Of a DNA stretch of 55,701 bases, positions 48,784 to 55,701 are shown piece by piece. Source of the DNA: a virus. The DNA is taken from positions 1 to 55,701 of IMG/VR virus record IMGVR_UViG_3300044675_003951. One strand, given 5' to 3'. The notes beneath the pieces were generated by a model, which saw only the letters and a list, made by a program, of their open reading frames with translations, had not been told where the DNA came from and did not search any database. Within the stretch, counting starts at the first letter, position 1. Each line of letters starts with the position of its first letter. The translations under genes were made by a program, and so were the position numbers.

Positions 48784-50658
48784 TCAAGTTGTGATCACAA
48801 TAATCTCACCTGTAGTGGGATTGTAGTACATGGGAAAGAATCCTGCAGGCACCGAGCCTGATGTAGGTGCGGCAAAAGTCACACTGGCCACTGCTCGCAC
48901 AGGTTTCACTGTGAATGTGTTGGCAGTAGTTTGATCTAGTGCCGAGCCAGTGGCGTTCAGGATGATTGAGTTGTTGGCTTGTGAGGTTTGACCAGCCTGA
49001 CGGCCAACAGCTACTGAAAACTCACCTTGTGAGGTTTGACCAGCCTGACGGCCAACGGCCACTGCTGAGTTGCCTTGTGTGTTTGCACCAGTACTGGCAC
49101 CAATGGCCACTGCGCTGAGGCTTTGTGAGCTATACCCGGCCTGAATACCAATGGCTACCGACTGTGTGTCTTGTGAACTAAAACCAGCCTGAAAGCCAAT
49201 GGCCACTGACGACCCCACTTGATTGGTCGAACCTGCCTGTTGGCCAATAGCAATATTATTTGGACCTTGTGCAGTTTGGCCAGCTTGCAGTCCAATTGCT
49301 ATTGATTGAATGCCTTGTGCGTTACCGGCACTAGTACCAATGGCCACTGTGTTTGCGCCCTGCCCCTGATCACCAGCATTAGATCCAATTGCTATAGCAT
49401 AGGTTCCTTGGCTTGAGTTACCAGCAAAGTTTCCAATGGCTATTGCACTGTTACCTTGTGAGGTCATACCAGCACTGATTCCAACTGCTACTGTTCGCTC
49501 ACCCTGTGAGGAATTACCAGCATACGCTCCTATGGCCACTGCTGAAGGACCTTGATTGGAGAATCCAGCTCGTTGTCCCACTGCCACTGATTGGATACCT
49601 TGTGTGGTTTGTCCGGCGGTGTCTCCAACTGCTACAGAATACGCACCTTGTGTGGTTTCCCCAGCTTGCCTACCAACAGCAACTGATTGAGTGCCTTGTG
49701 TGATTGCGCCAGCACCAACGCCAATGGCCACTGTAACATTGCCTTGTGCAGACAATCCAGCATACGCTCCAATGGCTACTGATTGGATGCCTTGTGTGGT
49801 TTGGCCAGCGTATAATCCAATGGCAACTGATTGAGTACCTTGAGTATTTTCGCCTGCACCGTGGCCAATGGCCACTGCGTCATCACCTTGCAAAGCAACG
49901 CCGCCACCAGCATTTTGTCCGATTGCCACTGCTGTTGATCCTTGAGTGGCACCGGCATTATCACCAATTGCAACACTTTGATTACCTTGACTGGTCAGTC
50001 CAGCACGATTACCAATGGCCACAGAACTTATTCCTTGACCGGTATAACCAGCATTATTACCAATGGCCACTGCACTGACGCTTTGTGTTTCGTTGCCGGC
50101 ATATTGACCTATGGCCACAGAATTGGCACCTTGACTGGATTGGCCACTACTGAGCCCAATGGCCACTGATCGAATACCTTGTGCAGTTAGTGCAGTAAAC
50201 GGGCCAATGCCCACTCCGTACTCGCCTTGAGCATCAAACCCAGCTGAAACACCAATGGCCACAGCACTAGAGCCTTGAGTGGTGTTGCCGCCAGCATTTT
50301 GACCAATTGAGATTGCTGTCGCAAGTTGACCACCTTGGCCAGCATTTTTACCAATTGCTACTGCGTCTGCGTCCTGGCCGTCAAATCCAGCATTTTGACC
50401 CAGGGCTATTTCTGTAGGCCCTGATGCACCATCTTTGTTGCTCAACAGTGCCCAGGTTGTTGCACCGCCTGGTGTGGCCACTGCTGTGAGATCGCCTAGT
50501 GCGTTGCCCACATACACAATGCTTGTGGCCTGATCCACCACAAGTTCTCCGGGTCTGGCATTTCCGTCGTATTCGGCCAAGGTAACCTGGGCGTTGTCTT
50601 TCATTGCGGCACGTGAAATGCCGGTGATGTTGTCGTATGGTGGTGGGGGATTGGCCAT
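48784..50658 (-). CDS. Tail fibre protein with YadA-like head repeats
   Basis: 624 residues. Residues 1-75 are an N-terminal attachment region (DNITGISRAAMKDNAQVTLA, GELVVDQATSIVYVGNALGD) similar to fibre modules elsewhere here. From about residue 85 to 545 there are about 30 repeats of roughly 15 residues of the form S-V-A-I-G-x-x-A-G-x-x-x-Q-G, as in the left-handed beta-roll of YadA-type trimeric adhesins. The C-terminal ~65 residues are a tip domain. Late promoter CTAAATA 24-30 nt upstream. It likely forms a trimer. Confidence 0.88.
   Translation of the reverse strand: MANPPPPYDNITGISRAAMKDNAQVTLAEYDGNARPGELVVDQATSIVYVGNALGDLTAVATPGGATTWALLSNKDGASGPTEIALGQNAGFDGQDADAVAIGKNAGQGGQLATAISIGQNAGGNTTQGSSAVAIGVSAGFDAQGEYGVGIGPFTALTAQGIRSVAIGLSSGQSSQGANSVAIGQYAGNETQSVSAVAIGNNAGYTGQGISSVAIGNRAGLTSQGNQSVAIGDNAGATQGSTAVAIGQNAGGGVALQGDDAVAIGHGAGENTQGTQSVAIGLYAGQTTQGIQSVAIGAYAGLSAQGNVTVAIGVGAGAITQGTQSVAVGRQAGETTQGAYSVAVGDTAGQTTQGIQSVAVGQRAGFSNQGPSAVAIGAYAGNSSQGERTVAVGISAGMTSQGNSAIAIGNFAGNSSQGTYAIAIGSNAGDQGQGANTVAIGTSAGNAQGIQSIAIGLQAGQTAQGPNNIAIGQQAGSTNQVGSSVAIGFQAGFSSQDTQSVAIGIQAGYSSQSLSAVAIGASTGANTQGNSAVAVGRQAGQTSQGEFSVAVGRQAGQTSQANNSIILNATGSALDQTTANTFTVKPVRAVASVTFAAPTSGSVPAGFFPMYYNPTTGEIIVITT
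48990..50410 (-). repeat. About 30 tandem 45-bp repeats coding the YadA-like beta-roll
   Basis: Period close to 45 bp, with most differences at third positions and at three variable residues per unit. The last two units (near 48983-49070) are almost identical in DNA sequence, which points to recent duplication. Homologous recombination between units could shorten or lengthen the fibre. Confidence 0.8.
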
Positions 50659-50661
50659 GAT

Positions 50662-50688
50662 CTAAATATTCTTTATTGGAATATTTAG
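50662..50688. promoter_or_regulatory. 10-bp inverted repeat with late-promoter element on each strand
   Basis: CTAAATATTC and GAATATTTAG are separated by 7 nt. The minus-strand CTAAATA (50682-50688) lies 23 nt before the ATG of the fibre gene at 50658. The plus-strand CTAAATA (50662-50668) has no plus-strand gene behind it. The arrangement may be a hairpin as well as a promoter. Confidence 0.55.
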
Positions 50689-50695
50689 CTAAAAA

Positions 50696-51076
50696 TCAAT
50701 AACCTTTGAAGGGCTTGACAGGGCTCTGTCGATTTACTAATGCGGGCTCTAGGCTGTTGGGAGTGCTTATCTGTACTTTTTTAACAGGCAATCCAGCCAT
50801 TTTCAATGCGTGATCAATAGCTGGAGCAACATTGGCATTGAATCCAGCAATCACAGCATCTTCGCCAAATGCTGCTTGGGCGCTCCATTCAGGCAACTTG
50901 TTGGTAAGGCCATCTGTTCCAGCGTCACTTCTTGCACGGGCTATTGCCACGCCCAGTCTATATATTTGATAAGGATCACTGGACTTTACCCCGGGCAAGG
51001 TAAAAACATGATTCATAGGATCTCCTTGTTCAGGAGGCAATTTTGTTTCTTCTGTGATAAACTCACGGGCTCTCAT
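50696..51076 (-). CDS. Candidate internal head protein with capsid-targeting leader, A
   Basis: 126 residues. N-terminus MRAREFITEE is close to the T4 capsid-targeting sequence form M-K-x-x-Q-E-F-I-x-E-A, which directs internal proteins into the prohead before cleavage by gp21. The C-terminus SPVKPFKGY is shared in form with the next gene. The body is helical with VAIARARSDAGTDGLTNKLP. The start overlaps protein B by 4 nt. No enzymatic motif is visible. Confidence 0.72.
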   Translation of the reverse strand: MRAREFITEETKLPPEQGDPMNHVFTLPGVKSSDPYQIYRLGVAIARARSDAGTDGLTNKLPEWSAQAAFGEDAVIAGFNANVAPAIDHALKMAGLPVKKVQISTPNSLEPALVNRQSPVKPFKGY

Positions 51077-51444
51077 CTGGGATAGCCTTTGAATGCCTGC
51101 ATGGGGCTGGTGGTGTTCACCGCAGGATGTTCCTCAGACTTTAGATCACCGTGATTCAAGTCTTCGTGATGACTGCCCACAGCTTGAAATGCTTTTGTCA
51201 GCATGTCTTGTTCTTGTTGAGTATACGGCACAGCAATATTGTTGCGGCCTGCCCATGATTCGCCATCAACATCAGGAACAAAGGTGCCGTCGGTTGAGGC
51301 CACAGCCATCATGATACGATTGAGTTCATACACGCGGTCAGCAAACTGCTGATCACGAAACTTGTTTAAGCCCACTGTGGCGTTTTGATTGCGTTTGCTA
51401 ATCTGGCCAATGTGAGCTTCTGCAATAAACTCCTGGGCTCGCAT
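51073..51444 (-). CDS. Candidate internal head protein with capsid-targeting leader, B
   Basis: 123 residues. N-terminus MRAQEFIAEAHIGQI is still nearer to T4 internal protein leaders (E-F-I-A-E-A). The C-terminus SPMQAFKGYPR is like protein A. The body between is unrelated at first sight, with a helical part (FADRVYELNRIMMAVASTDG). The shared ends with different middles suggest the ends are sorting signals. It overlaps the next gene by 1 nt. Confidence 0.72.
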   Translation of the reverse strand: MRAQEFIAEAHIGQISKRNQNATVGLNKFRDQQFADRVYELNRIMMAVASTDGTFVPDVDGESWAGRNNIAVPYTQQEQDMLTKAFQAVGSHHEDLNHGDLKSEEHPAVNTTSPMQAFKGYPR

Positions 51445-51773
51445 TAGCCGTTGCCTATACCATTCTCGCCAGCGGCTGCAGAACTGGCTGTGCCAAGTTC
51501 TTGAATAGTGACATTGCCGCCTACCACTGTGAGCTTGTTGCCCACGCCAACATAGATGTCTTGACGACTGTTTGACGGAATTGCAACAGCATTGCTGTAG
51601 ATGTTGCCCACCACTGCGCCTGCATTGGCCCAGTTACCTGTGGCTGGATTCTGGTAAGTCAACTGCACTGCTTCAACTTGAAACGTCACAGTATTGCTTC
51701 CGGTGCTGATGCGAGCCTTGTCTGTGAACCAAGCCTGTGCTGATGCACTTGTGTATACATTTGCCTGAGGCAT
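51444..51773 (-). CDS. Small beta-rich virion-type protein
   Basis: 109 residues: MPQANVYTSASAQAWFTD, then beta strands (TVTFQVEAVQLTYQNPATGN, NAGAVVGNIYSNAVAIPSNS, DIYVGVGNKLTVVGGNVTIQ) and a Gly/Ala-rich tail. Likely a structural or decoration protein. Function unknown. The start overlaps the stop of the small gene upstream by 1 nt. Confidence 0.7.
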   Translation of the reverse strand: MPQANVYTSASAQAWFTDKARISTGSNTVTFQVEAVQLTYQNPATGNWANAGAVVGNIYSNAVAIPSNSRQDIYVGVGNKLTVVGGNVTIQELGTASSAAAGENGIGNG

Positions 51774-51955
51774 TATTTGCTACCTTCTGGCGGTTGACTA
51801 ACAACCGGTTGATACAAGCTGGCAGACTGATACATAACACCAGGAATTTCCACTGGTGTTTGTTTCACAGTTGCTGGAGTAAATGCTGGTGGTACATATC
51901 CACTGGCTTCATTACGTGCGTGTTGCGCTTGAATTTCTGTGTATGGTTTCATCAT
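51773..51955 (-). CDS. Small hypothetical phage protein
   Basis: 60 residues from ATG at 51955 (MMKPYTEIQAQHARNEASGY), 5 nt after the stop of the 871-residue gene; an ATG further upstream would overlap that gene. Pro- and Gln-rich with SLYQPVVSQPP at the end, probably unstructured. It could be a scaffold or linker peptide. Unassigned. Confidence 0.6.
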   Translation of the reverse strand: MMKPYTEIQAQHARNEASGYVPPAFTPATVKQTPVEIPGVMYQSASLYQPVVSQPPEGSK

Positions 51956-51960
51956 AGTGA

Positions 51961-54576
51961 TTATCCTTTGTAGGTTTTCCACAAGTTTGCAGTCATTGCA
52001 AAAATGCTTTCGTCAATATCTTTTTTCTTGACGGCATTGGTTCCAGGAATCTTGTCACCAACTTTGACATTGTCATCAGCTAGACCTTTGGTGAACAAGT
52101 TGCCTTCTTCGGTTTTTTCTTCGTCAACTGCTTTTTTCTTCACGCCGGCCATTTCCATCATTCTAGCAAGGGAATCTTCGTTGGTGTCGTCACGATAGCC
52201 GTCCCAGATACTGTCAGTGTCTGGTGTGTAAGCTGCTGCTTCTCTAGCTTCATCAGGTTTTAGATAATTTGGCGCACCCATCAACCATTGTATTTTGTCT
52301 GTTAGCTCGTCGTAATCAGAACCTTCTTGTGTGTACTGACGTTCTTCTTGACTGGCAATCACTGGCACTGTGGTTTGTCCAGTTGACTTGGGCTTGTTCA
52401 AACCACCACTGTATTGTAGTGCATCATTACTGGTTTCAGTATTGGTAGGGTAATCAGGCTGATTCATGGACACTTCGTCCATTTGTTGTTCACCGCATGA
52501 ACAGTCAGGTGTTCCGCAGCCGCAGGCTGGTTTGTATCCACCGCCGCCGTAGCCTTCATCGCCTCCGCCAAGTCCTGCACTCTTTAACAGTTGGCTCAGT
52601 TTCATTGCATCATCATCTGTGGCTGTGACTGTGAGACTGCGAGTTGGGCCGCCGTGCTCGTCGTTGTTCATGCTCATGTTGATGCTCATGCTTTCAGCAA
52701 TCATGTTTTCAAGATCACGATTGATGGAATCATAAATGCCGCCACCAAACTTGAAGCCACCTGAGCTCTTGCCGGGTGTGTTGTCAGAAGTTTCTTCAAC
52801 TTCTTTTTTCTTGTCTTTGGCTTCAGGCTTTTTCTTTTCAGGTAGGCCTTTGTGCTTGGTGCTAGCAAAATCTTTGGCATCTTTCTTGCCCATATCTTTG
52901 GCTACTTTGGCAACTGCTCCACTAGCAGGCTTTTCGCCTTTTTGTGCAGCATGAACCATGCCCATGAATTTTTGTTGCTTCTTGCTTACTGCTTTTTCGT
53001 CAAGTTCTTCTTCACTAACTTGTGCGCCGCCAGCTTGTTGATTTTTAATCAAGGTCATTGCTGCATACAGCACAGATTCCAGGCGGCTAGCAAACCCTTG
53101 TGGGAATTCGCCACCACGCTGTGCTTGTTTTGCCACTGCACGAACATCAGCAAGGTCATCATAGATTTGTTGTGCTTGACCATAGTCAGAGCCTTCGTTG
53201 GTCTTGCGACCACCTTTGTGCTTGGTGGCTCCGCCGGTCACACGCTCAGGTGCTTTCTCAGGACCTTTTGGTCGTCCACGACTGCGCTTTTCGCCATCTG
53301 CTGGCTTGTCATCATCAGCACCAACACTGATACCTTGTGCATCAGTGCGACGAGTGACTCTGCGACCACCAGGAATTTCTTCTACATCATGTTTGGAACC
53401 ATGAGTGATTGTTCCTACTTTGGGAGTTTCTGCACGGGGACGCTTGTGTGCAGTAAATGCATTGTCAGCGCTGGCTTCATGAACTTTATCAACATCGGGT
53501 CTAGAACCCAGGTAAGTGAAACGACCTGTCTCGTCCCAGTCTTGAAAGGCTGCTTTTGCTTCTGCTGCGCTGGTAGCTTTGACTTGAGTGCTGTATGATT
53601 TGCCTGGCTTTTTAGGATCTTTGTAAGCAACAGTATAGGTAGTGACGCTTTGAGCTTCGCCCATGGATTTTTTACCGCCGCCGGTGCGCAACAACTCAAA
53701 GTCGTTGGCATCCAATTTACCATTGTCGTTCTTGTCCAGTTTCTTTTGGCCGCCACGGAGTGCTGACTTCATTGCTTCAGCAGCAACATCACCTAGCATC
53801 TCATCAACTTCTTTTTTGGCGCCGGCAATCTTGTCGGCAAAAGTGATTTTGTCTTTTGGAGGGGCTAGCTTGGCGAAACTTTTTTGTTTTGGTGTCATAG
53901 GAGCAGCAGCTTCTTTGGCAGGGCGGCGGCCACCACTCTTGCGTTCTAGGTCACGCATGAGATCTTCATCCCCGGGTGCCACAAAGTCAGCTACTTTTTT
54001 TACGCCACGGGCGATCTTGCCCATCACACCAGGCTTCCGGCCTACTCGGGCAAAGTCTGGATTCAACTTCATAGCGTCTTGACTGTGCTGGCCTTCTTCC
54101 ATGCTGTCAGAGTCATTCTTTAGTAATTTCAATGCCTTGCGTGCAGCATCAGCTTGTGTTCTAACGTCTGTATCGATCGTATCAACCATCATCTCATATG
54201 CCATCATTGCTGCTCTGTCACCGCTGTCCTCAATATCACTGAATATATCACCCAGATCATCAGTGATAGAATCTGTTTGGTCGTTGCCGCCCAGAGCTCC
54301 ATCAAGAATCATCTCAATCTCATAAGCTAGATCATCACGAATGCTATGGTTGCTTTCTGTTATGCTCTCGTCGTACTTGTTGAACTTGTTGCGCACAGGG
54401 TCCAGCGCCTTGCCTTCACGTCCGGCCCGGGCCAGGGCTTGCATGCCATCCTTACCATATTTTTCAATGCCCTTGGCAGCACGACTCATGTCGCGCTCGT
54501 TCAGTTGCTTGTGAGTGGTTTCAGGGGTGGCACGGATGCCATCTAGTTTTTTGTTTAGGTCGTAAAAGAAACTCAT
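51961..54576 (-). CDS. Large mosaic head-associated protein (DUF3008-like, EF-hand-like and AT-hook-like segments)
   Basis: 871 residues, hydrophilic, mostly helical and low in complexity. Segments: FFYDLNKKLDGIRATPETTH at the start; EF-hand-like DKNDNGKLDANDFE near residue 290; AT-hook-like RSRGRPKGPEKAP near 440; KAVSKKQQKFMGMVHAAQKG followed by KKDAKDFASTKHKGLPEK near 530-590, which I recognise as a DUF3008-type module; a cysteine cluster CGCGTPDCSCGEQ near 700; C-terminus LWKTYKG. Many L/I-x-x-E-type sites could be prohead-protease sites. Probably a core or packaged DNA-binding protein. Confidence 0.75.
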   Translation of the reverse strand: MSFFYDLNKKLDGIRATPETTHKQLNERDMSRAAKGIEKYGKDGMQALARAGREGKALDPVRNKFNKYDESITESNHSIRDDLAYEIEMILDGALGGNDQTDSITDDLGDIFSDIEDSGDRAAMMAYEMMVDTIDTDVRTQADAARKALKLLKNDSDSMEEGQHSQDAMKLNPDFARVGRKPGVMGKIARGVKKVADFVAPGDEDLMRDLERKSGGRRPAKEAAAPMTPKQKSFAKLAPPKDKITFADKIAGAKKEVDEMLGDVAAEAMKSALRGGQKKLDKNDNGKLDANDFELLRTGGGKKSMGEAQSVTTYTVAYKDPKKPGKSYSTQVKATSAAEAKAAFQDWDETGRFTYLGSRPDVDKVHEASADNAFTAHKRPRAETPKVGTITHGSKHDVEEIPGGRRVTRRTDAQGISVGADDDKPADGEKRSRGRPKGPEKAPERVTGGATKHKGGRKTNEGSDYGQAQQIYDDLADVRAVAKQAQRGGEFPQGFASRLESVLYAAMTLIKNQQAGGAQVSEEELDEKAVSKKQQKFMGMVHAAQKGEKPASGAVAKVAKDMGKKDAKDFASTKHKGLPEKKKPEAKDKKKEVEETSDNTPGKSSGGFKFGGGIYDSINRDLENMIAESMSINMSMNNDEHGGPTRSLTVTATDDDAMKLSQLLKSAGLGGGDEGYGGGGYKPACGCGTPDCSCGEQQMDEVSMNQPDYPTNTETSNDALQYSGGLNKPKSTGQTTVPVIASQEERQYTQEGSDYDELTDKIQWLMGAPNYLKPDEAREAAAYTPDTDSIWDGYRDDTNEDSLARMMEMAGVKKKAVDEEKTEEGNLFTKGLADDNVKVGDKIPGTNAVKKKDIDESIFAMTANLWKTYKG

Positions 54577-54580
54577 TGTA

Positions 54581-55189
54581 TTATCCTCTTGGGTTGGCGC
54601 CAGTGGCTGGCTTGGGCTGACGCTTGATATTGGTCATTGGGCTTTTGACACCCTGTGGCAATTCATTTGTGGTTTTTGCTGGCGGTGTCTTTCCTCCAGC
54701 CACAGTAAAGTTGCTCTTGTAGGCATTTTTTAACACCACATGATCATACGGGTCTGCGCCGTAGTCTTTCTTGAGAGCACGTTGCTGTGCATCATCGGCT
54801 GGATATGTAGGATCGTCTAGGAGGTCTTTGTTTTGACTTCCAATCTTTTCAGCTTCGATATTCATGCTTTCTTCGTAGGGTGTGGTCATCATCACAATGC
54901 GATTGGGATCCATGCCCAGTATCTGTGCCAACTGCTTGATTTGTGGTTCAATAGCAGGATACTTGAACTCTGCATCCACAATGGTCATGCTTTGATTGGG
55001 AAAAGCTGGAAAGTCTGGAATCTCTTTGCGCACTGGACTTGTCTTGGGTTTTGACATTGTGACAACGTCAAACTGTGCCAGTTTGTCTTGAAGTTCTCTG
55101 AAGAAGTCCGACGGCACGTCTCCGACTATCTTGATGCGATAGTTGTAGGTACGTTCACTTTCGGCTAGGTATTTTGCAAATGGTTTCAT
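54581..55189 (-). CDS. Conserved T4-like virion protein with leader
   Basis: 202 residues. N-terminus MKPFAKYLAESERTYNYRIK looks like a capsid-targeting leader with a possible protease site at LAE-S. An alpha/beta domain follows (IKIVGDVPSDFFRELQDKLA, MTIVDAEFKYPAIEPQIKQL, LGMDPNRIVMMTTPYEES) resembling a ferredoxin-like fold. The C-terminal ~45 residues are Pro/Lys-rich and disordered. It starts 17 nt after a late-type AATAAATA element. A conserved protein in this position is common in T4-like aquatic phages. Confidence 0.78.
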   Translation of the reverse strand: MKPFAKYLAESERTYNYRIKIVGDVPSDFFRELQDKLAQFDVVTMSKPKTSPVRKEIPDFPAFPNQSMTIVDAEFKYPAIEPQIKQLAQILGMDPNRIVMMTTPYEESMNIEAEKIGSQNKDLLDDPTYPADDAQQRALKKDYGADPYDHVVLKNAYKSNFTVAGGKTPPAKTTNELPQGVKSPMTNIKRQPKPATGANPRG

Positions 55190-55206
55190 ATCGGTATCCT
55201 ATGCTC

Positions 55207-55214
55207 TATTTATT
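55207..55214 (-). promoter_or_regulatory. Late-type promoter AATAAATA overlapping the gp16 stop codon
   Basis: On the minus strand, GAATAAATA contains the TAA that ends the terminase small-subunit gene. AGGATACC and the ATG at 55189 follow, with 17 nt between element and ATG. Confidence 0.6.
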
Positions 55215-55701
55215 CTTTTTGAACGTTTTGATCTTTACGACCCACGATACGTTCCAGTAAATCATTACGGCTCAACACCACGCCTTGTGCTGTTTGTACA
55301 AGGCCTGTGCCGTCATCACCGTCGGGTTTGGCTGTTTGATCCAGTCGCATTTTCTTCAACTGTAGGTCAATCATCTTGAGTTTTTTGTCCAGTTTGGCTG
55401 TTTTTGCTGTGATTGCATGGCCCAACATGTTTGATGCCACCGAGAAGATTTCTGCTGCAAATCTTGAATCCACTTGCATACCTAATGTAGTCAAATCGTT
55501 ATATCCGTCAACTGCTAACTTAGACAACTTGTCAAATTCTTCGTCTGCTAACTCTAATCCCCTAACTTGCGGAAGGGCTGCTTCTACTTTGTCTATTGTT
55601 GCATCTAACTCTGCTAGTGCAACACGATTTTCTGCTAGTTTAGGAATTGCTGTGTCAATTTCATCTGTAGTAGGCGGTAAGTCAAACAGTTCTTCTAATT
55701 T
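55210..55701 (-). CDS. 16: Probable terminase small subunit, T4 gp16 type (5' end outside window)
   Basis: The reading frame is open to the right edge, so about 58 residues beyond the internal ATG at 55527 are visible (KLEELFDLPPTTDEIDTAIP at the edge) and the true start lies outside. 163 residues are present: acidic N-terminal part, helical DNA-binding-type middle (VDGYNDLTTLGMQVDSRFAA, EIFSVASNMLGHAITAK), coiled-coil (LDKKLKMIDLQLKKMRLDQ) and a short C-terminal part. The FDLPPT opening and the helical order agree with gp16 of T4-like phages. gp16 recognises DNA and stimulates gp17. Confidence 0.75.
   Translation of the reverse strand, partial: KLEELFDLPPTTDEIDTAIPKLAENRVALAELDATIDKVEAALPQVRGLELADEEFDKLSKLAVDGYNDLTTLGMQVDSRFAAEIFSVASNMLGHAITAKTAKLDKKLKMIDLQLKKMRLDQTAKPDGDDGTGLVQTAQGVVLSRNDLLERIVGRKDQNVQKE

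Noticed and set aside
48990-50410. Regular 45-bp repeats resembling a CRISPR array
   Set aside because: The repeats are in frame and code a beta-roll; there are no unrelated spacers and no palindromic repeat.
52852-53598. 248-codon plus-strand frame opposite the 871-residue protein
   Set aside because: Cys/Phe-rich antisense reading of a Lys/Glu-rich gene; no family features.
1-55701. tRNA genes, integrase and attachment sites
   Set aside because: No cloverleaf-like sequence, integrase or att-like direct repeat was noticed by eye; a tRNAscan run would be needed to exclude tRNAs fully.

Overview
The window is part of the genome of a T4-like myovirus, most likely from an aquatic (marine or freshwater) habitat. 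T4-type core genes are present: ribonucleotide reductase alpha (nrdA, cut at the left edge), dCMP deaminase, replicative helicase (gp41), primase (gp61), UvsW, UvsX, a probable UvsY, ssDNA-binding protein (gp32), large terminase (gp17) and a probable small terminase (gp16, cut at the right edge). The host cannot be named from sequence alone. No photosynthesis genes, tRNA genes, integrase or CRISPR array were seen. Coding density is very high; the longest non-coding stretch is about 180 bases, ahead of gene 32.

Layout, left to right; nearly everything is on the minus strand, so transcription runs right to left. 0-5.4 kb: nrdA, a beta-helix tail fibre, a PD-(D/E)XK nuclease, dCMP deaminase, IscA and IscU. 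5.4-12.6 kb: virion or head-associated proteins, including a predicted nucleotidyltransferase-ligase fusion, a monocistronic small virion protein and a plus-strand fibre-like protein. 12.6-24 kb: replication and recombination (gp41, gp61, UvsW), small conserved phage proteins, a miniature DnaE-like protein and two SGNH-like proteins. 24-26.2 kb: an AAA+ ATPase and three small genes, each behind a near-identical sigma70-type promoter. 26.2-33.4 kb: a glycan island with seven glycosyltransferase-like genes, two methyltransferases and a cytidylyltransferase-cupin fusion, on both strands. 33.4-40.6 kb: UvsY-like, UvsX and gp32, interleaved with three radical SAM enzymes, an SDR and a sulfotransferase. 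40.8-44.7 kb: a large virion-type protein and gp17. 44.7-48.8 kb: an SGNH-like protein, two more radical SAM enzymes, a 2OG-Fe(II) oxygenase and an exported nuclease. 48.8-55.7 kb: a YadA-repeat fibre, several candidate internal head proteins and gp16.

The strongest lead is a possible system linking distant parts of the window. Five paralogous radical SAM enzymes share an unusual N-terminal four-cysteine module and a family signature (E-Y/F-I/V-R-x-G/P-x-x-W). The same genome carries intact IscU and IscA, transcribed from a consensus sigma70 promoter, which could build and deliver the Fe-S clusters these enzymes need. The radical SAM genes sit with a sulfotransferase, SDR, 2OG oxygenase and SGNH protein, and the genome also carries the glycan island. 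My inference is a large phage-encoded surface or glycan modification programme; no substrate can be named.

Two promoter classes are readable: sigma70-like (TTGACN, 17-nt spacer, TATAAT-like) and T4-late-like (C/T/A-TAAATA). At many genes the -10 element lies only 4-8 nt before the start codon, which predicts leaderless messages. Several promoters also overlap the stop codon of the upstream gene.
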